From contig CANMWO010000004.1 of the NCBI GenBank assembly GCA_947501695.1, forward strand, positions 82,733 to 146,732: a stretch of 64,000 nucleotides of DNA, written 5' to 3'. Source of the DNA: an uncultured Sphingomonadaceae bacterium. Its GTDB lineage: Bacteria > Pseudomonadota > Alphaproteobacteria > Sphingomonadales > Sphingomonadaceae. Positions 27,010-35,695 of the stretch are shown piece by piece. The notes below the pieces were generated by a model. It did no database searches, was not told where the DNA came from, and saw nothing but the letters and a program-made list of their open reading frames with translations. Each line of letters opens with the position of its first letter. Positions within the stretch are counted from its first letter, which is position 1. A program made the position numbers and the translations under genes.

Positions 27010-29351
27010 GGTGTTTCTCGTACTTCGATCAGGCGGACTTCCGGGATTTCGCCTGCGAGGAATGTGCTGGCGCTGACATCGAGATGATCCTCGGCAAAAC
27101 GGACCGGCACATCAAATAGGAAGCCCGCGGTGATTTGAGCGTCGACCGCTGGCGGGTTGTCGAAAATGATATGACCGAGCGTGCTCAGCGACCAGTTGCT
27201 CGCCGCCGCGCCACCGACAGCCACAAGAATAGATGATCGCACTGGCCTAGTGATGAAGCGTTGCTGTGCCTCGCCGTCACCATAGTTTTTGACCAGCCAG
27301 AAGTTTGTCTGCTCGCCATTACCAACACCGATATTCTGATCCAGCGCTGTCGGCGGATCGACCATATTGTTGCTGCTATGATCATAAGGGTCGGTAAAAC
27401 GAAACCCTTTGGCCGCCCCGCGCCTGGCGCGGAAAAAAGCGATCAGGGTCTGCAATTCCTCCTCTGACCGCACGCCCGGCCCGGCATCAAATTCAAGCCG
27501 CGCATCGGCCCAATCGCTATTGCGGTTTTCATGGCCGGAAAGCGTGGTGACCACATCGGTTGAGAAGCGCGGCGAGACCATAGCATTACGCCCGATCGAA
27601 AGCGGGAATTCTACGTCGTCAAAACTGTCCACATCATCCTCCTGTTCCTGAAAATAAGTAAAGCCGTCGCGCGCCACCTGCGGCAGCGCCCAGATGAAAA
27701 TCTCCGGCGTACCCCGCGCGCGGGCGGCCGCCACCGCATCGACCATATTAGGCCAGATAAAACTATCGTCAGCGGTCAGGACAAAACCGGAAAAATAATG
27801 CTGTTGCGCCATCGGATAGCCCAGCCGCTGCCTCGCGAGATCGATACCGCGCTGCGTTTCCGACTGGTTGCCTGCGATGACCCAGTCATAATCTTCGAGC
27901 TGCAGCACATCGAAAGCTGGACTCGCCCAGCCGATAGGCAGGTTGGCGCGTTTCGCTTCGGGTGCTGCCGCGTCCAATATCGTCGGCAGATAGGCGAGCA
28001 AGAAAGTCTCCACCGGTGTATCCAGAGCTTCCTGTTTAACCGCAGCAATCAAGTCAGCCGTGGATTGCGCGAGCATCGCTCCGGCCTGATTCAGCATTGC
28101 GTTTTGCGCGGCGGTTTTCGGACCACGGATGTCAGGGATACTGACCAGCGCATCGCCAAATTCGGCCTTGGCCGCCGCATCATAAAGGCAAATCCGCCCA
28201 TCATCCGGCATCACCCACCACCACGGCTCACCGACCTGAAATTTAATCGCCGCCCCAGCATCACGCGCAATCGCGGTAAAGGCCCGCGCCACCGCCTGTA
28301 AGTAGCGCATCGCAGATTGCCGAGCGGGGGACAGCAAGGTTGACGGCGGCACCCAGCCGGTCAGTGCCGGGTCGCCATTTTCCGCACGCTGTTTCCAATT
28401 GTTCCAGCAATGGGCATCAAACAGCTCATAAGACAGCGAGAATATGACGGTAAAATCCATCGCTGCGGCCCGCGTGACAAAGTCGCGGTGCCAGACAGCG
28501 CAAGGTTCGTTGATCGCCGCAAATGTCTCACTAGGCTGCGGTACCGCGAGGCTGACATAAAGGCCCTCGCCACTCGTCTCGAGCCGGAAATAATGGCTCA
28601 TCCCGACATAATGGTTGATCGCGCCGCGATAGCCGAGCGCCCGTATCGACCGCAGCAAACGCTCGGGCGTCTGGTTAAAACTGTCATCATAGCCAGTCGC
28701 CATCGACAGGCCATTTTCTGGCACCATGATATCGCCAATTTCCAACACCGCACCGCCACCATCAGCCTTGATCGCGCTCATCTCTACCCAACCGATTTTG
28801 GCTGTGAGATAGCGTGTCCCAGCACCATCATAATCCGGCGGGATGATCGAGATGAACATCCGGTCGATATCATCCGGATGCACCGGGTCCGCCTCTCCGG
28901 GCAGCAAGAAGCCTCCGTCCAAGCTAGAAAATTCTAGCCGGATATCCGCGTTGGTTGGTGTGCCACTGGCATAGTTCCACAACCGGACATACCAGGCCTT
29001 TGGATTGCCGCTCGCATCACGCCCCTCAATTGTCAGCGTCGGCCCGTTAATCTGATCGAGCGGCATGATCCCCGACGAGCGCCAATGAAAACGCAAGCTG
29101 AGCCGCGAATAGTCGCGCGATGTTTCATAAGCCAGCAATGGATGGTCAAGCGTATCTTCGCTATCCCAGATCAGTCCAGCCAAATCGTCCGAATTATAAA
29201 AGACCGCATCCAACCGCAGCGCATCAGGAGCCGTCGTCACCACCGACGCCATCATCGGACGCGGGAAGTTGACAGTCCAAAAGCGCGGGTCAAAGCGCTG
29301 GATAAAGCTCGTCTGCTGAGCGCTGCGCTCCTTCGCTAGCCAGAAACCCAT
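27006..29351 (-). CDS. GTA gp12-like protein (DUF2460) fused to a large N-terminal domain
   Basis: 781 residues. Only the last ~205 (from VEFPLSIGRNAMVSPRFSTD, with GAAKGFRFTDPYDHSS) are the DUF2460/TIGR02217 gp12 module, normally a ~210-residue stand-alone protein. The first ~575 residues hold a beta-rich part (1-215) and then an alternating helix/strand region with ALGYRGAINHYVG, FTVIFSLSYELFD, FQVGEPWWW and FDVLQLEDYDWV. That region looks like a glycoside-hydrolase-type TIM barrel, with Glu in GEPWWW as a possible acid residue. The barrel call is inference. Tail or baseplate location with glycan contact is likely. Confidence 0.85.
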   Translation of the reverse strand: MGFWLAKERSAQQTSFIQRFDPRFWTVNFPRPMMASVVTTAPDALRLDAVFYNSDDLAGLIWDSEDTLDHPLLAYETSRDYSRLSLRFHWRSSGIMPLDQINGPTLTIEGRDASGNPKAWYVRLWNYASGTPTNADIRLEFSSLDGGFLLPGEADPVHPDDIDRMFISIIPPDYDGAGTRYLTAKIGWVEMSAIKADGGGAVLEIGDIMVPENGLSMATGYDDSFNQTPERLLRSIRALGYRGAINHYVGMSHYFRLETSGEGLYVSLAVPQPSETFAAINEPCAVWHRDFVTRAAAMDFTVIFSLSYELFDAHCWNNWKQRAENGDPALTGWVPPSTLLSPARQSAMRYLQAVARAFTAIARDAGAAIKFQVGEPWWWVMPDDGRICLYDAAAKAEFGDALVSIPDIRGPKTAAQNAMLNQAGAMLAQSTADLIAAVKQEALDTPVETFLLAYLPTILDAAAPEAKRANLPIGWASPAFDVLQLEDYDWVIAGNQSETQRGIDLARQRLGYPMAQQHYFSGFVLTADDSFIWPNMVDAVAAARARGTPEIFIWALPQVARDGFTYFQEQEDDVDSFDDVEFPLSIGRNAMVSPRFSTDVVTTLSGHENRNSDWADARLEFDAGPGVRSEEELQTLIAFFRARRGAAKGFRFTDPYDHSSNNMVDPPTALDQNIGVGNGEQTNFWLVKNYGDGEAQQRFITRPVRSSILVAVGGAAASNWSLSTLGHIIFDNPPAVDAQITAGFLFDVPVRFAEDHLDVSASTFLAGEIPEVRLIEVRETP

Positions 29352-29354
29352 GGC

Positions 29355-29933
29355 TCACCCCTCCCGATTGGCTAGCGCATTGCGCACAGCGCGCGCCACT
29401 TGCCGGCTGGAACGGCGCATTTGGTCGGGCGCACTGCCCTGCCCATTGTCGGAGATATTTATGGTCAGGCGGATATTGGGCGCCGCAGCAGCGGAGCCAT
29501 TGGCCTCGATCCGACCTGCTGCGGTCGGCACGAACAGCTCCGGGCCCTGTTCTCCCACCATGTAAGCGCGGCCACCGGTGACCGGCCCACCCGTCGCGCG
29601 ACCCGGCGCGCCAAGCGCTGCACCCAAAAACGATGTTCCAAGACCGAGTAATCCTCCACCCGATCCGCCGCTCAACAGGCTACCAATACCGCTATTAACC
29701 GCAGCATTGGCAATGTCCGCCATCACCGACAACGCGATGCCTTTCAGATCCTGGAAATCCAGCGAGCCGCGCCGGATCGCTCGACTCAGGCCGGTTTCGA
29801 GAGCAGTGCCGGCCCGCTCCATGCCGCTAGCGAGCGGACCGTCAAGCTGGCCCCTCATATCCGCCACATCTTTCGCAAATCTGGCGGTATCCGCACGTAC
29901 AGCGATGACCAGGCGTTCAATTTCTTCATCCAT
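29355..29933 (-). CDS. GTA tape measure protein, gp11-like
   Basis: 192 residues, short as in GTAs. The N-terminus is helical (IERLVIAVRADTARFAKDVA), then Gly-rich (LLSGGSGGGLLGLG), ending with GPVTGGRAYMVGEQGPELFV, a motif common in tape measure proteins. It sets tail length, so a very short tail is expected. It overlaps the upstream chaperone gene by eight bases. Confidence 0.88.
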   Translation of the reverse strand: MDEEIERLVIAVRADTARFAKDVADMRGQLDGPLASGMERAGTALETGLSRAIRRGSLDFQDLKGIALSVMADIANAAVNSGIGSLLSGGSGGGLLGLGTSFLGAALGAPGRATGGPVTGGRAYMVGEQGPELFVPTAAGRIEANGSAAAAPNIRLTINISDNGQGSAPDQMRRSSRQVARAVRNALANREG

Positions 29934-30138
29934 TGCTAAGGGTATCTTTCAATTTTTCGAGTTGGGTTTTGTCGAGCGGTTGGGTGCTTTGATGGACCGG
30001 CCCGGATGCGGACATAGCCATCAGGATGGCGGCCAATTCGGCGGGCGTTGCGTTCCAATATTGATTGGGCGTCCAGCCGATGGTGGCCGGTATCAGACCA
30101 GCCAGATGAGCTGCGGCGGTGCTAAAATCATCCGACAT
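29926..30138 (-). CDS. GTA tail assembly chaperone-like protein (gp10.1, rcc01693 family)
   Basis: 70 residues. LIPATIGWTPNQYWNATPAE is characteristic of the small rcc01693-type protein between gp10 and gp11, probably the C-terminal part of the tail assembly chaperone pair. Position and size agree. Confidence 0.85.
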   Translation of the reverse strand: MSDDFSTAAAHLAGLIPATIGWTPNQYWNATPAELAAILMAMSASGPVHQSTQPLDKTQLEKLKDTLSNG

Positions 30139-30145
30139 GCGGTAA

Positions 30146-30460
30146 TCATTGCCCCTGTAATATCTGTTTGAGCAGGATTTTCAGCACAGGCGTCACCCCC
30201 GCTAGCCCCAGCGCCATCATGGCTTCGCCAAAGGCTTCGCGTGTCAGTTCTTTCGGACGGTCCTTGATCACATGCCAGAACAGCCCCGCTATTTCCGACA
30301 GCATCAACCGTCCATTCGCCGCGCGTTCAACCATATCAAAAAGCGATCCCAGCTCCTCTTCCGCCGCCACCAAAGCCGCGAAACTTGGGCGCAAGACCAG
30401 CCTTTGGCCATCCAGCATCAGCTCCGCCTCACCGCGAAGAGCATTCGCCCGCTCAGACAT
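30146..30460 (-). CDS. GTA tail assembly chaperone, gp10-like (GTA TAC)
   Basis: 104 residues. ALRGEAELMLDGQRLVLRPS followed by FAALVAAEEELGSLFDMVER is the standard signature of the gene transfer agent family protein gp10. It helps assemble the tail around the tape measure. It overlaps gp9 by eight bases. Confidence 0.9.
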   Translation of the reverse strand: MSERANALRGEAELMLDGQRLVLRPSFAALVAAEEELGSLFDMVERAANGRLMLSEIAGLFWHVIKDRPKELTREAFGEAMMALGLAGVTPVLKILLKQILQGQ

Positions 30461-30860
30461 TAGTCACCGCGCCTGAGCTTTCGAGGCTCAGCGTGTAACT
30501 GCGCTCGCCATTATAATCACCGCTATAGTCCAGCCGGGTGACCAGAAAATCGCCGCGCATTTTATCGCCGCCTTCAAAACTGAGTTCATAGGCGTCAATC
30601 ATCCCACCCAGCGCGTGGTTTTTAATGCGCAGTTCCGCTTCCGATCCCGTGAATACGCCGGCACCCGATACCGACACCGACCGCACCCCCGCGCCCGATA
30701 AAAGTTCGCGCCAGCCGCCGCTGTCTTTATTGGTGATCGCCACCGGTTCGCCGTTGACCGACAATTGCGTCGTGCGCAGACCAGCGATGGTGGAATAGGC
30801 TGGCGGGCTTTCGCCATCGCCAATTTTTAGGAGGAAGGCACTGCCTTTTTCTGCTGCCAT
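30453..30860 (-). CDS. GTA major tail (tube) protein, gp9-like
   Basis: 135 residues. AAEKGSAFLLKIGDGESPPA, TTQLSVNGEPVAITNKDSGG and WRELLSGAGVRSVSVSGAGV match the phage major tail protein of TP901-1/gp9 type. It forms the tail tube. A palindromic repeat element ends about 40 bases upstream of its start. Confidence 0.92.
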   Translation of the reverse strand: MAAEKGSAFLLKIGDGESPPAYSTIAGLRTTQLSVNGEPVAITNKDSGGWRELLSGAGVRSVSVSGAGVFTGSEAELRIKNHALGGMIDAYELSFEGGDKMRGDFLVTRLDYSGDYNGERSYTLSLESSGAVTNV

Positions 30861-30900
30861 AGTTGTTTCCTTATTTATGTTGGTGTTGATTTTTATTGGG

Positions 30901-31101
30901 CCTCAGGCGCCGGGCGGGCACATCCGTGCCCTGGGCTACGCGCGATAAGGCGCGACGGCCGGTCGGCCTTGCCTCCGCTTCGCATCGGTTTGGCGAAAAC
31001 TAACGGGCTTCTGACCGAGCGCAGCGAGGCAAGCGCGACTGCGCGCCCGAGCTTATACGAGGAAAGCCAAGCGGGCGGATGCCCGCGCCCGGCGCTTGAG
31101 G
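30901..31101. repeat. ~200 bp palindromic element, copy A
   Basis: Ends in inverted repeats CCTCAGGCGCCGGGCG ... CGCCCGGCGCTTGAGG. It lies between gp8 (stop ten bases away) and gp9 (start 40 bases away). The arm order is Y-X: the arm beginning ...GGCTACGCGC comes first on the plus strand. Confidence 0.88.
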
Positions 31102-31110
31102 TTAAATAAA

Positions 31111-31521
31111 CTACTTCTTCAAAACCCGCGCTCGATATTCAACGAGACCACCCCACGGGCTCGCCGCATTCCGCAAAACTCGGCTCCGACGAAAATCGAA
31201 CGTCACGATCTGCCAACCATCCGGTTCCCCTAACCCGTCCGTCAGCGCTTCTTCGACCAGCGCCATCACGCGGTGCAGTCGCGCCGCACTGTCGCCATCA
31301 TCATGGACGGTCAGCGCCAGACTAAGCTCCCGGCCCACACTGCCCTTGAAACTCCAGTCCAGCGACGCGCTCGTCGCCAAAGCGATATAGGGAAAGCGCG
31401 CCCGCGCTGGCGGACCGTCATAAATGCCGCCAATCTCGTCTGTTAAGGCCTGGTGCCTGCCGAGCGCGCTGACTAGTTTCTGCTGCACCGCTTCGAGAGC
31501 GCCCAAATTTCCAATCATCAT
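31111..31521 (-). CDS. GTA tail terminator/connector, gp8-like (DUF3168)
   Basis: 136 residues. IGGIYDGPPARARFPYIALA ... GRELSLALTVHDDG and the Trp-rich C-terminal part match DUF3168/gp8, the head-tail joining or tail-terminator protein. It overlaps the upstream small gene by four bases. Confidence 0.9.
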   Translation of the reverse strand: MMIGNLGALEAVQQKLVSALGRHQALTDEIGGIYDGPPARARFPYIALATSASLDWSFKGSVGRELSLALTVHDDGDSAARLHRVMALVEEALTDGLGEPDGWQIVTFDFRRSRVLRNAASPWGGLVEYRARVLKK

Positions 31522-31739
31522 CGGACACCACGCATCAGAAAAGCAACGTCGCGTAGGCTGCTATTATCAATAACCTTCCTGCCAAGCCCGCGACTGGAAA
31601 CCATTATGCCGTCACTGGTTTCTTCTACCGAAACGGCGTCAGGCAGCTCCTCTGCCAACACCGTTTTTATGTCCACTCTGGTCTTCTGTACCTTTGCTTC
31701 TGCCAAGCTTTCCGCTTTATGTTTCAGTTTTTCCATCAT
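31518..31739 (-). CDS. Small protein of the GTA cluster, unknown function
   Basis: 73 residues from ATG 31739 (GAGGAGAAAC upstream). The N-terminal half is basic and helical (MEKLKHKAESLAEAKVQKT), the C-terminal half predicted beta (VSVEETSDGIMVSSRGLGRK). It has no counterpart in the numbered RcGTA order I know. Both ends overlap neighbours, so it is co-translated with gp7 and gp8 and is likely structural or a connector accessory. Confidence 0.75.
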   Translation of the reverse strand: MMEKLKHKAESLAEAKVQKTRVDIKTVLAEELPDAVSVEETSDGIMVSSRGLGRKVIDNSSLRDVAFLMRGVR

Positions 31740-32065
31740 CGTTTCTCCTCGGCTTCCAACATGGTTTTCGGAATGAAACGATGGTCGACGGACACGGTGC
31801 GAACGACCATCTCTCGCTTGCCCCAAGCCAGATGATCACCGACATTTACGCTATCAATCTGACGCAAAGTGAACCGCCATCGCGGCAAAGCCGAACGGCT
31901 TTCTGCCAGCGCTTCAGCGCCCGTGCCAAGCGGCTCCGCCGCCGCCCAGAAATCGCCAACCCACTCGTTTTGACCGGTTGCTGATCCGATAGCATCGCGC
32001 TGTGCCGACTGGCGCATGATACGGATACGCTCGCGGAGCAGGCCGCTAAATTCTGTTCCGCTCAT
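31736..32065 (-). CDS. GTA head closure protein, gp7-like
   Basis: 109 residues from ATG 32065, which overlaps the gp6 stop (ATGA). EFSGLLRERIRIMRQSAQRD, the central TGQNEWVGDFWAAAEPLG and the FTLRQIDSVNVGDHLAWGKR segment match the SPP1 gp16-type head closure/head-tail adaptor family. Confidence 0.9.
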   Translation of the reverse strand: MSGTEFSGLLRERIRIMRQSAQRDAIGSATGQNEWVGDFWAAAEPLGTGAEALAESRSALPRWRFTLRQIDSVNVGDHLAWGKREMVVRTVSVDHRFIPKTMLEAEEKR

Positions 32066-32607
32066 GCTAACCTCATCCGGCGATGGGGCCGCCATAGCGC
32101 TGTCACAGCGCTCGGCGGACTGACCGCATCTACGCCATCGCGATGGGAATAGAGATAGCCCGCCAAGCGCACCACACCCTGCCGCAAGGCCGTTGGCACC
32201 AAGGTCCAATCCGTCGCCAGTCCGGCTTCATAGGTGACTGATATGCGGGTGATATTGCTGCTGCGATGCAGCTTTACCCAGCCGACACCATCGCCATCAA
32301 TATCTATCGCATAGTCGCTCGCGAGCAATGGTGTCGCCGTGCTGTCACCGGCGATGGCTTCGACTTGGTTGATCGCTTGTACGGGCCGTCTGTTCAGTTT
32401 CTGCCATTCCGCGCGCGCCGGCATGCGATCGCTTACGGCACGCGCAATCAGCATCTGTCCAATGAAATTCTCGCACAAATGCGAGGCGCTGCGGAGGAAC
32501 TGTCCCAGCGCTTCATCGTCTTCGCTCTGGGCAAGGCGGAGGAAGTCTTTGACCTCTTGGATCAGCTCTGTCGGCACAGCGGGCAGGTCTATAGGTGGGA
32601 AGCTCAC
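32062..32607 (-). CDS. GTA head-tail connector, gp6-like
   Basis: 181 residues, GTG start. VKDFLRLAQSEDDEALGQFL plus SHLCENFIGQ is the classic opening of the gp6/HK97 gp6-like connector. It joins the portal to the tail interface. A palindromic element lies 65 bases upstream of its start. Confidence 0.9.
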   Translation of the reverse strand: MSFPPIDLPAVPTELIQEVKDFLRLAQSEDDEALGQFLRSASHLCENFIGQMLIARAVSDRMPARAEWQKLNRRPVQAINQVEAIAGDSTATPLLASDYAIDIDGDGVGWVKLHRSSNITRISVTYEAGLATDWTLVPTALRQGVVRLAGYLYSHRDGVDAVSPPSAVTALWRPHRRMRLA

Positions 32608-32671
32608 AGGGCAGTTGTCCTTTCTGTTTGAGAGGGGATCGGGAGAGAAGAGAGAGAGTCTTTGTTTATTC

Positions 32672-32885
32672 CCTCAGGCGCCGGGTGCGGGCATCCGCCC
32701 GCTTGGCTTTCCTCGCATAAGCTCGGGCGCGCGCCATTTATTCTTGGCGCGCTTGCCTCTGCTTCGCGTCGGTTTGGTGCGACTTTGAGGTGATACAACC
32801 GAGCGAAGCGAGGCAAGGCCGACCGGCCGCCGCGCCTTATTGGCGCGTAGCCAAGGTGACGGATGTCGCCGCCCGGCGCTTGAGG
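32672..32885. repeat. ~200 bp palindromic element, copy B
   Basis: Same terminal inverted repeats as copy A, arm order X-Y (arm with GGCTTTCCTCGCATAAGCTC first). Located between capsid (stop 13 bases away) and gp6. Confidence 0.88.
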
Positions 32886-32897
32886 TAAAATACAACC

Positions 32898-34100
32898 TCA
32901 ACTCACGCTAAACTGCATCAATTTGATCGCTTCGCTGTTCATCACCTGACCACCAACGCGCTTGGTTGCATAGAAATGCACAAACGGCTTGTTGGTGAAC
33001 GGATCGCGCAAAATGCTCGTCGCACTGCGCTCGGCGATCAGATAGCCGGCGCGGAAATTACCGAAGGCAATCGACAGGCTGTCCGCCGCGACATCAGGCA
33101 TATCTTCCGCCTCAACCACCGGATAGCCGAGCAACATATCCGGCTGGCCTGATGCCAAAGATGCCTGCCACAGGAACGCGCCATCAGCGGTCTTGAACTT
33201 GCGGATCTGGGCCAGTGTGGCGCTGTTCATTACAAAGCTAGCGCCCTGCCGATAGGAGGGTTTCAGCATGTGGACCAGATCGACAAGCGCGTCTTCTCCA
33301 TCGGCGCCGGCAAAACCGCCCGCAGCACCTGACGGCACATATTGCAGTGACCCGAAAGCGCGTACGTCATCCGGCTCATCGGTGACCGGCGCGTTCAAAA
33401 AGCCGCGCGGCTGGTTCACACCAGAACCACCGACAAAGGCTGCGCCCTCGGCCTGGGCAAATTCGCGCGCAATTTCGTCGGCCAGCCAGGCTTCGACATC
33501 AAAGGCCGCATCATCGAGCATGGCTTGAGACGCCGCCGGATTGGCATAAAGCTCTCCGGTCGGCGGCGCGATTTCGTTGAAATTGGGCGTATCCGTCTCT
33601 GGCCGTCCCGCCGTTTCACTGACCCAGCCCGATGGCGTGCCGCCATTGGTGACAAGCTTGCGATAACCGGCGCTGCCGGTCTGCACCACGGTCGCTATCG
33701 ACCGAATGGGTGAAATGTCCTTCAGCGTCCGGCCAATCAGCGCATCAATCTCCTGTGGCACTGCAAAGCCGCCTTCGGGGCCAGATGCGCCGGAAAAGCT
33801 TTTGAGCTCGACACCGGCATGATCGCCTCGGCGGAGATATTTGGTGACAAAATCCTGCGATGCCGGAGAGCGCATAATGCCTTTCGCGCCATCGATATTC
33901 CCAGCTAAAGCAGGCCGGGCTGATGCTCTCGAAATATCTATCATCTGGGTTTTCAAGCCATCGACATCGGTGCGCAATTCGGTAATCGCCTTGCCGTGCT
34001 GTTCGGTTTCTTCGGCTTGCAAGACAGCGTCAAACGAAGCCTCCATTGGGTCCGCTTTTGTTTCGAGCGGGGTTTCGAGAGGAGTGTTAGATAATTTCAT
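32898..34100 (-). CDS. GTA major capsid protein, gp5-like (HK97 fold)
   Basis: 400 residues from ATG 34100, preceded by AGAAAGGACT; the longer open frame is a read-through artefact. A coiled-coil delta domain (~20-60) leads to the mature capsid domain (ASGPEGGFAVPQEIDALIGR, GTPSGWVSETAGRPETDTPN, AFVGGSGVNQPRGFLNAP). The N-terminal part should be removed by the gp4-like protease. It forms the DNA-containing head. Confidence 0.95.
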   Translation of the reverse strand: MKLSNTPLETPLETKADPMEASFDAVLQAEETEQHGKAITELRTDVDGLKTQMIDISRASARPALAGNIDGAKGIMRSPASQDFVTKYLRRGDHAGVELKSFSGASGPEGGFAVPQEIDALIGRTLKDISPIRSIATVVQTGSAGYRKLVTNGGTPSGWVSETAGRPETDTPNFNEIAPPTGELYANPAASQAMLDDAAFDVEAWLADEIAREFAQAEGAAFVGGSGVNQPRGFLNAPVTDEPDDVRAFGSLQYVPSGAAGGFAGADGEDALVDLVHMLKPSYRQGASFVMNSATLAQIRKFKTADGAFLWQASLASGQPDMLLGYPVVEAEDMPDVAADSLSIAFGNFRAGYLIAERSATSILRDPFTNKPFVHFYATKRVGGQVMNSEAIKLMQFSVS

Positions 34101-34173
34101 GATAGTCCTTTCTGGTGGGTAATAAAAACCGCCCAGCGAGAGGCGGCGGATTGAAATTCTCTGGTCGACAAAA

Positions 34174-35292
34174 ATGATCGGCCGCATTAGCTTGTTAAAT
34201 ATGCATATTTTGACTGGTTTGGGCGCCGTAACCGCCCTGTTTTTGGCTTTTCCACTGGCGGCCCAATCTTCAAATTCTGGACCGGAAACTTCTGCGCCCT
34301 TGGTCAAGCAGGGCAGACCGGTAATAGCCATTCCATCGCCCCGGCAGCAGCTCCATCCGATCCTCAGAACAACCATCGCGCCGGAGAAACGCGGAGACCT
34401 TTCAACATGCAACGCCCGGGACGAGGCGTCTCTCAACTTTGTCGCAGAAACCTGCTGGCCCGTCCTCCAAGCCTATCAAGACCTGATCCGGCTCCAACAG
34501 GCCAGCAAGACCGCGATTGCCGCGCATAAAAGCGGCTCGTCTGATGCCGAAGATTTAATCAGTCGCGCGATTGCGATAGCGGTCAAGTCCGCCGAGCGAA
34601 ATGGCGCCGGTCGCTGGCCGATGCAGGACGAAATCGCCCAGGGTACCTATCGCGCCTCCATCGCGATATTTAAAGAAATTGGCGACCATGATGCCGCCCT
34701 TGCCGCTTATGATGGCCTGATTAGAGTACAGGCGCGCAGCCTTATGAACGGCGGCGCAGCGCGTCGTGGGTATATCTACAAGAATAAGACGGAATATCTG
34801 CTTGAGCTGGGCCGACGCGATGAAGCGCTGGCCAATTTTACCGCCGCCACAGCCCTTGCGGATCGCGAGCCGATCGATATGATTTCCAATGTCGAGCATG
34901 CCGAGATCATCGCTTATGATGCGATCATCGCTAAGGATGAAGACCGCGCGCTCGATGCGATTAATATGTTCATGGAAAAAACCAAACGCCACAGCAGTTA
35001 CAAAGACCTCGTTTATTTCCCCCTCCAACGTCTGAGATTATATATAATGGCAGGGCGCAAGGACCATGATGGCGTACTGGCGCAATTGCAGGCCTTTGAC
35101 GGCCCGCGGCACCGCAATATGTGCCGGGACGGTGTTGGACTGTCCCATTTCCCGCAGCTCATTTCCCCGACCCATAGTGATCCGCGCATTGCGGCGGAAT
35201 TGGTTACAATGGGCTGTAGTGCCGAATATATCGCCAAAGCGCCCAAGGGCCCGCCCGTTCTTACTGGCGCCAAACCGCTTCCACGCCGGTAA
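34174..35292 (+). CDS. Secreted TPR-like protein inserted inside the GTA cluster, unknown function
   Basis: 372 residues on the strand opposite to all GTA genes. A signal peptide (residues ~1-31, ending FPLAAQ) precedes a largely helical protein with TPR-like spacing (AIFKEIGDHDAALAAYDGLI; LELGRRDEALANFTAATALA). Cys pairs occur in LSTCNARDEASLNFVAETCW and RNMCRDGVGL. Similar helical secreted proteins occur in sphingomonads, but I cannot name a family. It sits between protease and capsid, diverges from the capsid gene by 73 bases, and overlaps the protease end by 32 bases. It is probably not a virion part. Confidence 0.8.
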   Translation: MIGRISLLNMHILTGLGAVTALFLAFPLAAQSSNSGPETSAPLVKQGRPVIAIPSPRQQLHPILRTTIAPEKRGDLSTCNARDEASLNFVAETCWPVLQAYQDLIRLQQASKTAIAAHKSGSSDAEDLISRAIAIAVKSAERNGAGRWPMQDEIAQGTYRASIAIFKEIGDHDAALAAYDGLIRVQARSLMNGGAARRGYIYKNKTEYLLELGRRDEALANFTAATALADREPIDMISNVEHAEIIAYDAIIAKDEDRALDAINMFMEKTKRHSSYKDLVYFPLQRLRLYIMAGRKDHDGVLAQLQAFDGPRHRNMCRDGVGLSHFPQLISPTHSDPRIAAELVTMGCSAEYIAKAPKGPPVLTGAKPLPRR

Positions 35293-35695
35293 CAGCGCCC
35301 TCCCATAAATGCACCCGCGCCAACGGCTGCATCGGACAGGTTACAAGCGATATTTCCGCGACATCGAGAGCATGAAGGACGCGCGGCTTGTGGCCGGCAG
35401 CTTGCCGCACACGATAGCCAAAACTCAGGCCGTTTACGGCATCGCTGCTGAGTATCGCTGCCGCTTCTCGGCCCACTCTTGTTGCGGTCGACAACGTCCC
35501 AATCACCCGCAATCCGCGAGCATCTTCGCGGGCAGTGGTGATGCTGCCGATACGTTTTTCCGGGCTATGCTGCCAGAGCAAAGGCAGCGATTGCCCCTCG
35601 GCCAGCGCCCCAAAAGCACCGGGCCGAATGATATCGCCGCCCCGGTCGATCCGGTTAAAGATCGCGGCATAGCCAGCAAAGCGGATGGCACTCAT
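35261..35695 (-). CDS. GTA prohead protease, gp4-like (HK97 family)
   Basis: 144 residues from ATG 35695, which overlaps the gp3.5-like stop (ATGA). AIRFAGYAAIFNRIDRGGDI, LPLLWQHSPEKRIGSI (active-site His) and VNGLSFGYRV with the later EISLVTCPMQPLA identify the HK97/U35 serine protease fold. It processes the capsid N-terminus. Confidence 0.92.
   Translation of the reverse strand: MSAIRFAGYAAIFNRIDRGGDIIRPGAFGALAEGQSLPLLWQHSPEKRIGSITTAREDARGLRVIGTLSTATRVGREAAAILSSDAVNGLSFGYRVRQAAGHKPRVLHALDVAEISLVTCPMQPLARVHLWEGAVTGVEAVWRQ

Noticed and set aside
32604..32901. Short frames in the palindromic elements (also at 36001-36142, 37438-37717, 50449-50732, 51360-51569)
   Set aside because: They arise from GC-rich repeat sequence in several frames and both strands, with similar nonsense peptides in each copy.
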